A stretch of 38,445 nucleotides of DNA. It comes from Sphingomonadaceae bacterium. GTDB lineage: Bacteria; Pseudomonadota; Alphaproteobacteria; Sphingomonadales; Sphingomonadaceae. Of the stretch, positions 1 through 8,116 are shown piece by piece. The stretch is taken from NCBI GenBank assembly GCA_002863155.1, contig PKED01000058.1, positions 1-38,445 on the forward strand. The letters are read 5' to 3'. A model generated the notes under the pieces. That model was given only the letters and a program-made list of their open reading frames with translations, searched no databases and was not told the DNA's origin. The position numbers and the translations under genes were made by a program. Position 1 is the stretch's first letter. The number at the start of each line of letters is the position of its first letter.

Positions 1-120
1 TGGTTGAATCAAATCCGCAACCGTTCGTGTCGAGCGAAGTCGAGACACCCTCCGCAACGCTCGTTGCCTGTTTCTCGACTGCGCTCGAAACGAACGGGTC
101 AAGGTAATGTCATCCCGCTC
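1..120 (+). mobile_element. 135-bp MITE-like repeat, copy 1 (cut by window edge)
   Basis: This is the right-hand 120 bases of a repeat found three more times in the window. Aligned to the complete copies, the window begins at element base 16. It contains both arms of the internal hairpin and the right terminal repeat (GTCATCCCGCTC), followed by TA at 121-122. The TAG stop codon of the flavin oxidoreductase on the minus strand (122-120) is formed by the last element base plus this TA. The left end lies outside the window, so its target duplication cannot be checked. Confidence 0.75.
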
Positions 121-1118
121 TAGGCCGCCGCGCGCAGCTCCTGCATGGCCGCCGCCGCATAGCTCAGGCTGCGTTTGCGCGCTTCGTGGTCGAAGATCGA
201 ACTGGTCAGGATCAGCTCGTCGGCGCCGGTGCGCGCGATGAACGACGCGATCCCCCGCGCAAGCTTGGCCGGGCCGCCGACCGCCGAGCATTGCAGCACA
301 TGGTCGAGGATTGCCGACCCTTGCGCCCCCAATGTCTCGCGGTACCCCGCGACCGGCGGCGGCAGCGGGCGTGGCTGACCGGTGCGCAGCGCGACGAAGG
401 CCTGCGCCTGCGAGCTGGCGAGATAATCGGCTTCGTCGTCGGTCGCGGCACCGAACACGTTGAACCCGGCGGCGACATAGGGCCGGTCGAGCACGGCCGA
501 GGGGCGGAACTGGCTGCGGTAGATTTGCAGGGCCGCGTCGAGCGCATCGGGCGCGAAATGCGACGCGAAGGCATAGGGCAGGCCGAGCATGGCGGCGAGC
601 TGCGCGCCGAACGTGCTCGAGCCGAGGATCCACATGTCGACCTTCGCGCCCGCACCCGGCATCGCGCTGATGCCCGTTTGGCCGTCATCGGCGAAATAGC
701 TCTGGATTTCGAGCACGTCGCGCGGGAAGCCATCGGGATCGCTGTCGAGATTTCGCCGCAGCGCCCGCGCGACCCGCTGGTCCGACCCCGGCGCGCGGCC
801 AAGGCCCAGGTCGATCCGTCCCGGAAACAGCGCATCGAGCGTGCCGAACTGTTCGGCCACCACCAACGGCGCATGATTGGGCAGCATGATCCCGCCCGCG
901 CCGACGCGGATATGCTGCGTGGCGGCCGCGACATGGCCGATGCCGACCGCCGTCGCGCCGCCCGCGATCCCCGGCATCCCGTGATGCTCGGCAATCCAGT
1001 AGCGGGTGAAGCCGAGGCTTTCGGCATGGCGCGCGAGATCGGCGGTGTTGGCAAACGCCTGCGCCACCGTCCCGCCTTCGACGACGGGCACCAGATCGAG
1101 GAGCGAGTATTTCGTCAT
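120..1118 (-). CDS. LLM-class flavin-dependent oxidoreductase (luciferase-like)
   Basis: A 332-residue protein of the bacterial-luciferase-like TIM-barrel superfamily, which uses reduced flavin to oxidise small organic substrates in the cytoplasm. The N-terminal strand [11 protein letters not shown], the [11 protein letters not shown] motif and the [13 protein letters not shown] segment fit the MsnO8/YhbW-like subgroup, and the length is normal for that family. The substrate cannot be deduced. The ATG start at 1118 has no upstream partner gene, so it appears monocistronic. Its stop codon TAG coincides with the right border of MITE copy 1, so the element abuts the coding end without truncating the protein visibly. 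Family assignment is firm; the specific reaction is unknown. Confidence 0.9.
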   Translation of the reverse strand: MTKYSLLDLVPVVEGGTVAQAFANTADLARHAESLGFTRYWIAEHHGMPGIAGGATAVGIGHVAAATQHIRVGAGGIMLPNHAPLVVAEQFGTLDALFPGRIDLGLGRAPGSDQRVARALRRNLDSDPDGFPRDVLEIQSYFADDGQTGISAMPGAGAKVDMWILGSSTFGAQLAAMLGLPYAFASHFAPDALDAALQIYRSQFRPSAVLDRPYVAAGFNVFGAATDDEADYLASSQAQAFVALRTGQPRPLPPPVAGYRETLGAQGSAILDHVLQCSAVGGPAKLARGIASFIARTGADELILTSSIFDHEARKRSLSYAAAAMQELRAAA

Positions 1119-1315
1119 GGGGGCGAAGATGGGGAGGATTGGGGTAGAGTGCCAGGGGCTTTGGAAGGCGGTTGGGGTTGGCGTTTTGCCGAACTGGCGC
1201 TTAAACCTGTGTCATGCGGACGTCCGCAGAAGGTCGATTGTCGACTGGTAACTTCGCCACCAAAAATGCCCTGAGCTGGCATTGCGCCATTTCCGTGAAA
1301 GGACATAATGTCCGC

Positions 1316-1840
1316 GTGAGTTGGCAAAAATTTCTCTTCGGCATCACGTTCCCAAGTTTGCTTGCGCTAACGGGATGTGACCTGCGCAAACCAGTCCTGT
1401 CGGAAGGTCAGATACAGAAAATTCGGCAGAACCTGCCCGGCATAACCGACACCTGCGTGCAGACATTGCGTTATGGCGGTCTCGAATCGATGCCCGACGC
1501 TACTGAACAGTGCTTCGAGATGATGCCTCAAAAGCGATGGCAGGGGCTTTGGGCGCGAGGGTTCGAACTGTCCAGATTTTGCCCCTCGCCGGCGTCAGCT
1601 TGCTCTTACGATACGCCAGGCTCCCAAATTTGGCTGACACAGCGCGCGACCATTCCAATCAGCAAGGATATTCCTGGAGACACATATTCAATCCGATTGT
1701 TCAAAATCGAGTTCTTGGGCAGGCGGACGCGGGAAAGGGGCGCCTATGGCCACATGGGTGGATCAAGGCACGAAATTATCGTAGACAAGATTCTGTCGGT
1801 GTCGGAGATCGAAGTACCCGATCGTAGGCCGCCGAAATAG
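1316..1840 (+). CDS. Hypothetical lipoprotein
   Basis: A reading frame of about 174 residues starting with GTG at 1316. The start is chosen because it directly gives a lipoprotein signal: a short charged end (SWQK), a hydrophobic stretch and the lipobox LALTGC, with the acylated Cys near residue 20. The longer in-frame start at 1214 would bury this signal. An AAAGGA at 1298-1303 is a somewhat distant ribosome-binding site. Four further cysteines follow. I recognise no domain. Base composition is nearer balanced than in its neighbours (31 of 60 bases G/C in 1621-1680), which together with the adjacent MITE suggests a transferred or poorly constrained gene. Confidence 0.6.
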   Translation: MSWQKFLFGITFPSLLALTGCDLRKPVLSEGQIQKIRQNLPGITDTCVQTLRYGGLESMPDATEQCFEMMPQKRWQGLWARGFELSRFCPSPASACSYDTPGSQIWLTQRATIPISKDIPGDTYSIRLFKIEFLGRRTRERGAYGHMGGSRHEIIVDKILSVSEIEVPDRRPPK

Positions 1841-1886
1841 GCAACGGCGACGGAAGCCGACACGCTGTTTATGGGTTATCTACCTA

Positions 1887-2021
1887 GAGTCGGATGACTT
1901 TTGGTTGACTCAAATCCCCAACCGTTCGTGTCGAGCGAAGTCGAGACACCCTGCGCAACGCTCGTGGCCTGTTTCTCGACTGCGCTCGAAACGAACGGGT
2001 CAAGGTAATGTCATCCCGCTC
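1887..2021 (+). mobile_element. 135-bp MITE-like repeat, copy 2
   Basis: A complete copy. It is flanked by TA at 1885-1886 and 2022-2023. Left terminal repeat GAGTCGGATGAC; right end GTCATCCCGCTC, whose complement matches the left at 10 of 12 positions. The internal hairpin pairs CGTTCGTGTCGAGCG near 1921 with the complementary CGCTCGAAACGAACG near 1984. The base after the right TA is A, not G, so only TA, not CTAG, is duplicated. It lies between two tandem plus-strand genes. Confidence 0.85.
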
Positions 2022-2036
2022 TAAGGCAGCAGCCGT

Positions 2037-2110
2037 CATTGCGAGCGCAGCGAAGCAATCCAGCTTTTCAGGCTACGGCGCGGCTGGATTGCTTCGCTGC
2101 GCTCGCAATG
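2037..2110. repeat. Perfect 28-bp inverted repeat (palindromic repeat)
   Basis: The left arm 2037-2064 (starting CATTGCGAGCGCAGCG) is the exact reverse complement of the right arm 2083-2110, with an 18-base loop. The arm contains AGCGAAGCAATCCAGC, a sequence I associate with dispersed repeats in sphingomonad genomes. As RNA it would form a very stable hairpin ahead of the nucleotidase-dapD operon. It has no T-run, so it is not a classical intrinsic terminator. The sequence is unrelated to the neighbouring MITE. Confidence 0.85.
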
Positions 2111-2177
2111 AGGGATTGGGTCGCGGGCTGCCCCCCCCCGCTTGCCCCCATCCGCCGCGCCGCCTAGGACCGCGCGC

Positions 2178-2843
2178 ATGCTCGCGCGCCTTGCCCATGT
2201 CCGCAACTGGATCTTCGATCTCGACAACACGCTTTATCCGGCGCGGGCCAATATTTCCGGGCAGATGGACGCGCGGATCACCCAATATGTCGTCGATACG
2301 CTGGGGCTCGACTGGGACGCGGCGCGCACGCTGCAGAAGAAGTTCTTCCACGAAAAGGGCACGACGCTTGCCGGGCTGATCGCGCATCACGGCGTCGATC
2401 CGCATCATTACCTCGCCTATGTCCACGATCTCGAGATGGACCGGCTGGAGCATGACGCGCCCCTGGTTGCCGCGATCGCACAGTTGCCGGGCAGGAAGCT
2501 CATTTTCACCAATGCCGATGCGCATTACGCTGGCCGCGTGCTCGACCGGCTGGGGCTTTCGGAGAGTTTCGAGGCGATCCACGACATCCACGCGACCAAT
2601 TACGTGCCCAAGCCCGATCCGCAGGTCTATCGCGGGCTGTGCGACGCCTATGATCTCGATCCCGCCGAGAGCCTGTTCGTCGAGGACATGGCCCGCAACC
2701 TAGCGCCCGCCAAGGCGATCGGCATGACCACGGTTTGGGTCAATAACGGCAGCGAGCAGGGGCCGGGCCCCGCGCATGATTTTATCGATTTCACCACGCA
2801 CGATCTCGCGGCATGGTTGCACGCGGCAATGGAGGCAGCATGA
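2178..2843 (+). CDS. HAD-family pyrimidine 5'-nucleotidase
   Basis: A 221-residue cytosolic HAD phosphatase of the SDT1/PHM8-like pyrimidine 5'-nucleotidase subgroup, which dephosphorylates nucleoside monophosphates. Motif I is FDLDNTLYP (nucleophile Asp14, general acid Asp16); motif II is the IFTNAD segment; motifs III and IV are seen as KPDPQVYRG and FVEDMARNL. The ATG at 2178 is chosen because an AGGA lies 8 bases upstream and the DxD motif then falls at the usual distance from the N-terminus. An in-frame ATG at 2142 would add an unrelated leader. Its stop overlaps the dapD start by ATGA, indicating cotranscription and translational coupling. Confidence 0.88.
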   Translation: MLARLAHVRNWIFDLDNTLYPARANISGQMDARITQYVVDTLGLDWDAARTLQKKFFHEKGTTLAGLIAHHGVDPHHYLAYVHDLEMDRLEHDAPLVAAIAQLPGRKLIFTNADAHYAGRVLDRLGLSESFEAIHDIHATNYVPKPDPQVYRGLCDAYDLDPAESLFVEDMARNLAPAKAIGMTTVWVNNGSEQGPGPAHDFIDFTTHDLAAWLHAAMEAA

Positions 2844-3667
2844 CCGAGGCTCTCGCAACAACGATCGACGCGGCTTGGGAAGCGCGCGACACGATCGATT
2901 TCGACACGCGCGGGCCCGTGCGCGACGCGGTGGTCGATGCGATCCGGCTGCTCGATGCCGGGAGCGTGCGGGTCGCCGAGCCCGATGGTACGGGCGGCTG
3001 GCGCGTCAATCAGTGGCTCAAGAAAGCCGTGCTGCTGTCGTTCCGGCTGAACGACATGGCCGAGATTCCGGGCGGCCCGGGGGGTGCTGCGTGGTGGGAC
3101 AAGGTGCCGTCGAAGTTCGAACATTGGGAAGCGGCCGACTTCCGTAAAGCCGGTTTCCGCGCGGTGCCGGGCAGCATCGTCCGGCGCGGCGCCTTCATCG
3201 CCAAGGGCGCGGTCCTGATGCCGAGCTTCGTCAATATCGGCGCGCATGTCGGCGAAGGGACGATGGTCGACACCTGGGCGACGGTGGGCAGCTGCGCGCA
3301 GATCGGGCGCAATGTCCATCTGTCGGGCGGCGCCGGGATCGGCGGCGTGCTCGAACCCCTCCAGGCCGGCCCGGTGGTGATCGAGGACGGCGCGTTCATC
3401 GGCGCGCGCGCGGAAGTCGCCGAAGGGGTGCGCGTCGGCGAAGGCGCGGTGCTGTCGATGGGCGTGTATCTCGGCGCCTCCACCAAGATCATCGACCGCG
3501 CGACCGGCGAAGTCCATCGCGGCTACGTCCCGCCCTATTCGGTGGTGGTGCCGGGGACGATCGGCGGCGGCGATGAGAGGCCAGCGCTCTACTGTGCGGT
3601 GATCGTCAAGCAGGTCGATGCGCAGACCCGGTCGAAGACCAGCATCAACGAGCTGCTGCGGGATTAA
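2840..3667 (+). CDS. dapD: 2,3,4,5-tetrahydropyridine-2,6-dicarboxylate N-succinyltransferase
   Basis: A 275-residue enzyme of the succinylase branch of lysine and meso-diaminopimelate synthesis. It transfers succinyl from succinyl-CoA to tetrahydrodipicolinate. The helical N-terminal domain ends with the [15 protein letters not shown] motif, followed by a left-handed beta-helix of hexapeptide repeats ([23 protein letters not shown] and following) and the loop around [17 protein letters not shown]. The length is that expected for DapD. The start ATG overlaps the nucleotidase stop (ATGA), with GGAGG 4 bases upstream. The TAA stop overlaps the TAA stop of the convergent chrA gene in the tetranucleotide TTAA. 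Confidence 0.97.
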   Translation: MTEALATTIDAAWEARDTIDFDTRGPVRDAVVDAIRLLDAGSVRVAEPDGTGGWRVNQWLKKAVLLSFRLNDMAEIPGGPGGAAWWDKVPSKFEHWEAADFRKAGFRAVPGSIVRRGAFIAKGAVLMPSFVNIGAHVGEGTMVDTWATVGSCAQIGRNVHLSGGAGIGGVLEPLQAGPVVIEDGAFIGARAEVAEGVRVGEGAVLSMGVYLGASTKIIDRATGEVHRGYVPPYSVVVPGTIGGGDERPALYCAVIVKQVDAQTRSKTSINELLRD

Positions 3668-4854
3668 CCGATCGCCACTGCCCCGGCGAACCCGCCCGCC
3701 AGCACCAGGCTCGGGACCACCCACCAACCCTTCAGTCGCCATGCGGCAAGGGCGGCCGCAAAGAAGATCAGCGCGACCGGCCACAGGCTGGGGGCGCGCG
3801 CGACGGTGCTCGCGGCGAGCGTGACAAAGGTCGCCGCGATAATGCCGACCACGGACGCCGCCACGCCATCGAGCAGCCGGTGCAATGTCGGGTTCTCGAC
3901 CACGGCCTCAAGCCGTTCGAAGAGGATCAGCGAAAAGGCGAAGGCTGGCAGAAACATCCCCGCCGTGATCGCGACCGCACCCTGCCAGCCGCCGACGACA
4001 TAACCGACAAAGGTCGCGAAGATCACCAGCGGGGCGGGGAGCAGCCCGGCGACCGCGACGCCGTCGAGAAACGCGCCGTCGCTCAGCCAGCCGCGCCCGA
4101 CGGTGTCGGCGCGGACATAGGGAATGGCGGTATAGGCCCCACCGAAAGTCAGCAGACCGCCTTTCAGTCCAGCAATGAACAGCGTCGCGGCGCCCGCGCG
4201 TGCCGCATTGGCGACGATGGGCGCAGCCGGCGTCGCTTCGGGTCCGAGCAGCAGATAGCCCGCTGCCGCCAGCGCGACCGCCGTGCCCCAGCCGAAAGCG
4301 GCTCGCCCGAACAGCGCGTGCGTGGCGCCGCCAGCCAGCAGCAGCCAGAACGGGACGCCCGCCAAGGTGCCCACAAAGGCGATCGCCGCCAGTCCGGCCA
4401 GCGCGGCGCCGTGCAGCACATGCCCGCCGATCCGCCACACCGCGCGCGCGATGACCGCGAGCACCGCTGCCTGCACGCCCAGCAGGACCCCCGCGAACCC
4501 GATATTGCCCGCGACAAAGCTCACATAGCTCCAGCCGCACAGCATCATCAGCACGAAGCCCGGCAGCATGAAGCCGAGTCCCGCCAGCAGGCCGCCGATC
4601 CGCCCGCGCGCGAGCATGCCGAGATGGACGCACAGCTCATGCGCTTCGGGACCGGGCAGGATCTGCATCACCGCCAGCAGCCGGTTGAAGCGCGCGCTCG
4701 AAATCCATTGCGCCTCATCGACCAGCGCCTGTCGTACCATCGCGATCTGCGCGACCGGGCCGCCGAACGCGAGACAACCGAAGCGCAGGAAGAGCCCAAA
4801 CAACGGCAGCAGGCCGATCGCGGGCGGATGGGGTTCGGCATCGGGCTGCGGCAT
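3664..4854 (-). CDS. chrA: Chromate transporter, CHR family
   Basis: A 396-residue inner-membrane protein of the long-chain CHR family, which expels chromate. The two homologous halves are visible. The first has [11 protein letters not shown] and [14 protein letters not shown]; the second has [12 protein letters not shown] and [17 protein letters not shown], each followed by hydrophobic segments. The start at 4854 ([11 protein letters not shown]) is preferred over 4983 because the extra 43 residues are basic and unlike the family and would run close to the divergent glpX leader. The stop codon overlaps that of dapD. Chromate specificity is inferred from the family; no chromate-linked regulator is adjacent. 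Confidence 0.9.
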   Translation of the reverse strand: MPQPDAEPHPPAIGLLPLFGLFLRFGCLAFGGPVAQIAMVRQALVDEAQWISSARFNRLLAVMQILPGPEAHELCVHLGMLARGRIGGLLAGLGFMLPGFVLMMLCGWSYVSFVAGNIGFAGVLLGVQAAVLAVIARAVWRIGGHVLHGAALAGLAAIAFVGTLAGVPFWLLLAGGATHALFGRAAFGWGTAVALAAAGYLLLGPEATPAAPIVANAARAGAATLFIAGLKGGLLTFGGAYTAIPYVRADTVGRGWLSDGAFLDGVAVAGLLPAPLVIFATFVGYVVGGWQGAVAITAGMFLPAFAFSLILFERLEAVVENPTLHRLLDGVAASVVGIIAATFVTLAASTVARAPSLWPVALIFFAAALAAWRLKGWWVVPSLVLAGGFAGAVAIG

Positions 4855-5009
4855 CGCGATACTGCTCCTGGCCTTGATGCACACCTTGGCGCCCGGCCTG
4901 CTGCGCCAATCTGCCCGCTGGCTGGCGGGTGCGCAATGTCTCCCCCATTCTCGACAACCCGCCCTCAACCGCCTATCGCGCACCCCAACATATTGAGGGG
5001 AGCCTGCGA

Positions 5010-5978
5010 ATGCCCAAAGCCAGCAAGACGCTCGACCGCGTGCTCGTGCTCGAAATGGTGCGCGTCACGGAAGCCGCCGCCATCGCGTCGGCCAAGCTGA
5101 TCGGGCGCGGCGATGAAAAGGCCGCCGATGCCGCCGCGGTCCAGGCGATGCGCGAGGCGCTCAACGAGCTCTACATGGACGGCACCGTCGTGATCGGCGA
5201 GGGCGAGCGCGACGAGGCGCCGATGCTCTATATCGGCGAAAAGGTCGGTTCGGCGATCGGCAAGGGCCCGGAGATCGACATCGCGCTCGACCCGTTGGAA
5301 GGCACGACGATCACCGCCAAGGCCGGGCCGAATGCGCTCGCGGTGCTGGCGATCGCCGAAAAAGGCTGCCTGCTCAACGCGCCCGATGTGTATATGGACA
5401 AGATCGCGATCGGGCCGGGCTATCCCAAGGACCTGATCGATCTCGACAAGTCGGTCGCCGACAATGTGAAGGCGCTGGCCAAGGCGAAGGGCGTCAAGCC
5501 GCGCGAGATCATCGCCTGCGTGCTCGATCGCCCGCGCCACGAAAAGCTGATCGCCGAACTGCGCAAGCTCGGCTGCGGCATCATGCTGATCCCCGATGGC
5601 GACGTGGCCGGGGTGATCGCGACGACCAACCCCGAAACCAATATCGACATCTATATGGGCCAGGGCGGCGCGCCGGAGGGGGTGCTCGCGGCGGCGGCGC
5701 TGCGCTGCGTCGGCGGGCAGTTCAAGGGGCGGCTCGTCTTCCGCAACGACGACGAGCGCGCGCGCGCTGCGAAATGGGGCGTCACCGATCTCGACAAGCA
5801 ATATGACCTGAAGGAACTGGCAAAGGGCGACTGCATCTTCGCCGCGACCGGCGTCACCGACGGGTCGCTGCTCGGCGGGGTGAAGCAGGTCGGCGGCAAG
5901 CTGATCACGCACAGCGTGGTGATGCGCGCGTCGAGCGGCACCGTACGCTGGGTAAAGGGCGAACGCCGGATCGATTGA
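5010..5978 (+). CDS. glpX: Class II fructose-1,6-bisphosphatase
   Basis: A 322-residue GlpX-type phosphatase that hydrolyses fructose 1,6-bisphosphate to fructose 6-phosphate in gluconeogenesis, in the cytoplasm with divalent metal. Diagnostic segments are VVIGEGERDEAPMLYIGE and the metal-binding DPLEGTT, then LDRPRHEKLI and the GQGGAPEGVLAAAAL segment. The start at 5010 follows GAGGGGAG (4995-5002) at 7 bases; the upstream in-frame ATG at 4929 would add an unrelated leader. It is divergent from chrA and followed by a gap of about 120 bases, so it is probably transcribed alone. Confidence 0.95.
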   Translation: MPKASKTLDRVLVLEMVRVTEAAAIASAKLIGRGDEKAADAAAVQAMREALNELYMDGTVVIGEGERDEAPMLYIGEKVGSAIGKGPEIDIALDPLEGTTITAKAGPNALAVLAIAEKGCLLNAPDVYMDKIAIGPGYPKDLIDLDKSVADNVKALAKAKGVKPREIIACVLDRPRHEKLIAELRKLGCGIMLIPDGDVAGVIATTNPETNIDIYMGQGGAPEGVLAAAALRCVGGQFKGRLVFRNDDERARAAKWGVTDLDKQYDLKELAKGDCIFAATGVTDGSLLGGVKQVGGKLITHSVVMRASSGTVRWVKGERRID

Positions 5979-6099
5979 TGCTGAATCATTGCTGCGCACG
6001 TGGTGCGGCAATCGAGAGTGATATCGACGCGGCATCTTCCGTCGCAGGGGTCGCGCCGCCCCGGTTGCTCCCTGACCCAGTGCCGCTATCGTTGCGGCG

Positions 6100-6738
6100 A
6101 TGTTGCCTGCGCCCCTGATCGACTTCACCCAGAGTGTCGGCCCGCTGCTCGACCTGGCCGGGCTGGCGGTGTTCGCGGCGTCGGGCGCGCTGGCGGCGGC
6201 GCGGCGGGGGCAGACCATGGTGACGCTCGCCTTTTTCGCGCTCGTGACCGGGGTCGGCGGCGGCACGGTCCGCGATCTGTTGATCGGCGCGCCAGTCTTC
6301 TGGGTGCAGGACAGCCGGGCGGCAGCGACCTGTCTTGCGATCGCGTTCCTGATCTACGTCACCCCCGAACGCTGGTGGCGCGGCACCGCGCTCGACTGGT
6401 TCGATGCAGCGGGGCTTGCGGCCTATGCCGTCTATGGCGCGGCCAAGGCGCTGTCGCACGGCGTGCCGGTGGTGCCGGCCGCGCTGATGGGCGTCGTGTC
6501 GGCCTGTGTCGGCGGCATCATCCGCGACGTGCTCGCGGGTGAGCCATCGATCATCATGCGGCCCGAAATCTATGTGACGGCAGCGGCGCTGAGCGCAGGG
6601 CTGTACGTCGCGCTGGTGGCGGCGGGCATCCCGGCGGCATGGGCGGCGGGGTTGGGCGCGGTCGCGGGCTTCGGCCTGCGCGGGGCTGCGATCCGGTGGA
6701 AGCTCGCGCTCCCCGCCTATCGGACGCCTGCGGGCTAG
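6100..6738 (+). CDS. UPF0126/TRIC-type membrane channel protein
   Basis: A 212-residue inner-membrane protein with two tandem UPF0126 (glycine transporter/TRIC) repeats, each with about three transmembrane helices. The repeat signatures are GVGGGTVRDLLIG near residues 50-60 and CVGGIIRDVLAGEPSII near 130-145. Relatives are bacterial TRIC cation channels and putative glycine transporters (YicG/YadS type); which activity applies cannot be told. The TAG stop is composed of the TA target dinucleotide plus the first G of MITE copy 3. The C-terminus (YRTPAG) therefore ends exactly at the element border. Confidence 0.9.
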   Translation: MLPAPLIDFTQSVGPLLDLAGLAVFAASGALAAARRGQTMVTLAFFALVTGVGGGTVRDLLIGAPVFWVQDSRAAATCLAIAFLIYVTPERWWRGTALDWFDAAGLAAYAVYGAAKALSHGVPVVPAALMGVVSACVGGIIRDVLAGEPSIIMRPEIYVTAAALSAGLYVALVAAGIPAAWAAGLGAVAGFGLRGAAIRWKLALPAYRTPAG

Positions 6739-6872
6739 AGTCGGATGACTTTTGGTTGAATCAAATCCCCAACCGTTCGTGTCGAGCGAAGTCGAGACAC
6801 GCTGCGCAACGCTCGTCGCCCGTTTCTCGACTGCGCTCGAAACGAACGGGTCAAGGTAATGTCATCGGGCTC
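6738..6872 (+). mobile_element. 135-bp MITE-like repeat, copy 3, between convergent stop codons
   Basis: A complete copy with TA at 6736-6737 and 6873-6874. Terminal repeats are GAGTCGGATGAC on the left and GTCATCGGGCTC on the right (complement GAGCCCGATGAC, 10 of 12 matches). Left TA plus G is the stop of the UPF0126 gene. Right C plus TA, read on the minus strand, is the TAG stop of the DUF2490 gene. Removing the element and one TA gives a single CTAG in which both stops overlap. The internal hairpin between two converging genes could also act as a bidirectional terminator, although it lacks a T-run. Confidence 0.88.
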
Positions 6873-7546
6873 TAGAGCCGAACGAAGAGGTTGAGGCTCG
6901 CGATGTGATTGACCCGGTCGGGGCCGCGCCGGAACACCGTCTGGTTCAGATAGCCGGGCTCGAGATTGACCTGACGGCCAATCGGGATCGAGATACCGGC
7001 GAAGCTGCGAAGCTGGTCGAATCCCGCCCGCGCGCCCCAATCGGTCGAGTTGGCGGCGTAGAAGCCTTCGACGAACACCACGCCCGACAATTTGCTACCG
7101 CGCCGGAAAGGCATCTGGGCGCGCACGAACTGGCGCAGTCGCACGCCGGTGTCGCGCCGTCCCTCCACCATGCGCTCCTCGATCCGCGACCGACCCCAGA
7201 CATACAGGCCGCGCGGGGTGCGCAGGATCGGAAAGCTCAGCTGCTGCCACAGGCGATGCTCGTTGGTCGGGGTGCCGCCCTCGGGATCGGTATGGACAAA
7301 GGCATAGCCGAGATGCGCGGTCGTATCACGCGCCAGTCGCACACCGATCGCAGGGCGCAGGACGGTCTGCGTCGACCGGGTAGCATCGGTCAGCCGCGTC
7401 TGGACTTCCGCCCAGAAGATCAGGTCGCCCTTGATCGGCCCCTGCACAAGCAGCTGCGCCCATGCCTGGCCATCGTCCTGCGCCCATGCCGGCGCCGCCG
7501 ATGCCAGCAGCATGCCGCCGAGCAAAAGGCGCAGCCCGGCACGCAT
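6872..7546 (-). CDS. DUF2490 family outer-membrane-like protein
   Basis: A 224-residue exported protein. It has a clear Sec signal peptide (MRAGLRLLLGGMLLASAAPAWAQ) with cleavage after AWA. The mature part is rich in alternating aromatic strands (LIFWAEVQTRLTD, LGYAFVHTD, LYVWGRSRIEERM, FVEGFYAANST, LEPGYLNQTVF, HIASLNLFVRL), ending in a strand with terminal Leu. This is the pattern of a small outer-membrane beta-barrel and matches the DUF2490 family, whose function is unknown. The start ATG at 7546 overlaps the GNAT stop by one base (TGATG), placing it last in a sppA-GNAT-DUF2490 operon. Its stop lies on the border of MITE copy 3. Confidence 0.85.
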   Translation of the reverse strand: MRAGLRLLLGGMLLASAAPAWAQDDGQAWAQLLVQGPIKGDLIFWAEVQTRLTDATRSTQTVLRPAIGVRLARDTTAHLGYAFVHTDPEGGTPTNEHRLWQQLSFPILRTPRGLYVWGRSRIEERMVEGRRDTGVRLRQFVRAQMPFRRGSKLSGVVFVEGFYAANSTDWGARAGFDQLRSFAGISIPIGRQVNLEPGYLNQTVFRRGPDRVNHIASLNLFVRL

Positions 7547-8106
7547 CAGCCGCGCACGATCCCGGTCTCGCTGAACGGCCGCGGCTCGACCGGCGGGACG
7601 GCGGGCGCGTGCAGCTCGCGCTGCCAGATGCCGACATCGATCCATTGGTCGTGCTTGAAGCCGACTTCGCGGTAGACGCCCGCGCGCCGGAACCCGACCG
7701 ATTCGTGGAGGCGGATCGAATAGTCATTGGGCAGCGCGATCGCCGCGATCGCCTGGGTAAAACCCTGTACGCGCAGCGTATCGACCAGCGCCTGGTAGAG
7801 CAGCCGGCCGACGCCCTGCCCCTGCACCGCGGCGCTTACATAGATGGTCGTCTCCACCGCATAGCGATAGGCGGGCCGGTCGCGGAAGCGGGTCGCATAG
7901 GCATAGGCGAGCACCCCGCCCGCCTCGTCGCCATTGGTCGCGACGATCCACGGATAAAGCCCGTCCGACGCCGCCATCCGTGCGCGCATCTGGCGGGTGT
8001 CGGGCGCCTCGACCTCGAAAGTCGCGGTGCCGGTCAGCACATGCGGCGCATAGATGGCAGCGATCGCGGCGGCGTCGTCCGGCCGCGCGGCGCGGATCGC
8101 GATCAC
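7546..8106 (-). CDS. GNAT N-acetyltransferase, phosphinothricin acetyltransferase-like
   Basis: A 186-residue acetyltransferase using acetyl-CoA. The N-terminus IRAARPDDAAAIAAIYAPHV and the segments TATFEVEAP, YAYATRFRDRPAYRYAVETTIYV, GQGVGRLLY (acetyl-CoA pyrophosphate loop) and LHESVGFRRAGVYREVGFK are typical of the Pat/Bar and YncA-like subgroup, which acetylate phosphinothricin, methionine sulfone or related amines. The actual substrate is not deducible. It starts with GTG at 8106, only 10 bases after the sppA stop, and overlaps the DUF2490 start by one base, so it is the middle gene of an operon. Confidence 0.9.
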   Translation of the reverse strand: MIAIRAARPDDAAAIAAIYAPHVLTGTATFEVEAPDTRQMRARMAASDGLYPWIVATNGDEAGGVLAYAYATRFRDRPAYRYAVETTIYVSAAVQGQGVGRLLYQALVDTLRVQGFTQAIAAIALPNDYSIRLHESVGFRRAGVYREVGFKHDQWIDVGIWQRELHAPAVPPVEPRPFSETGIVRG

Positions 8107-8116
8107 AGTGCCGCCG

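Larger units (their letters stand above)
1841..2177. other. Gene-free stretch made largely of repeats
   Basis: No coding region is supported here. The stretch holds a complete 135-bp MITE-like element (1887-2021) and, 15 bases further on, a perfect 28-bp inverted repeat (2037-2110). Together they separate the lipoprotein gene from the nucleotidase-dapD operon. The remaining 2111-2177 carries a C-run and the ribosome-binding site of the nucleotidase. Any promoter for that operon must lie between the palindrome and 2177 or read through the repeats. Confidence 0.7.

Noticed and set aside
5979..6099. Imperfect inverted repeat after glpX (ATTGCTGCGCAC...GTGCGGCAAT) as terminator
   Set aside because: The arms are mismatched and no T-run follows, so I do not call it.
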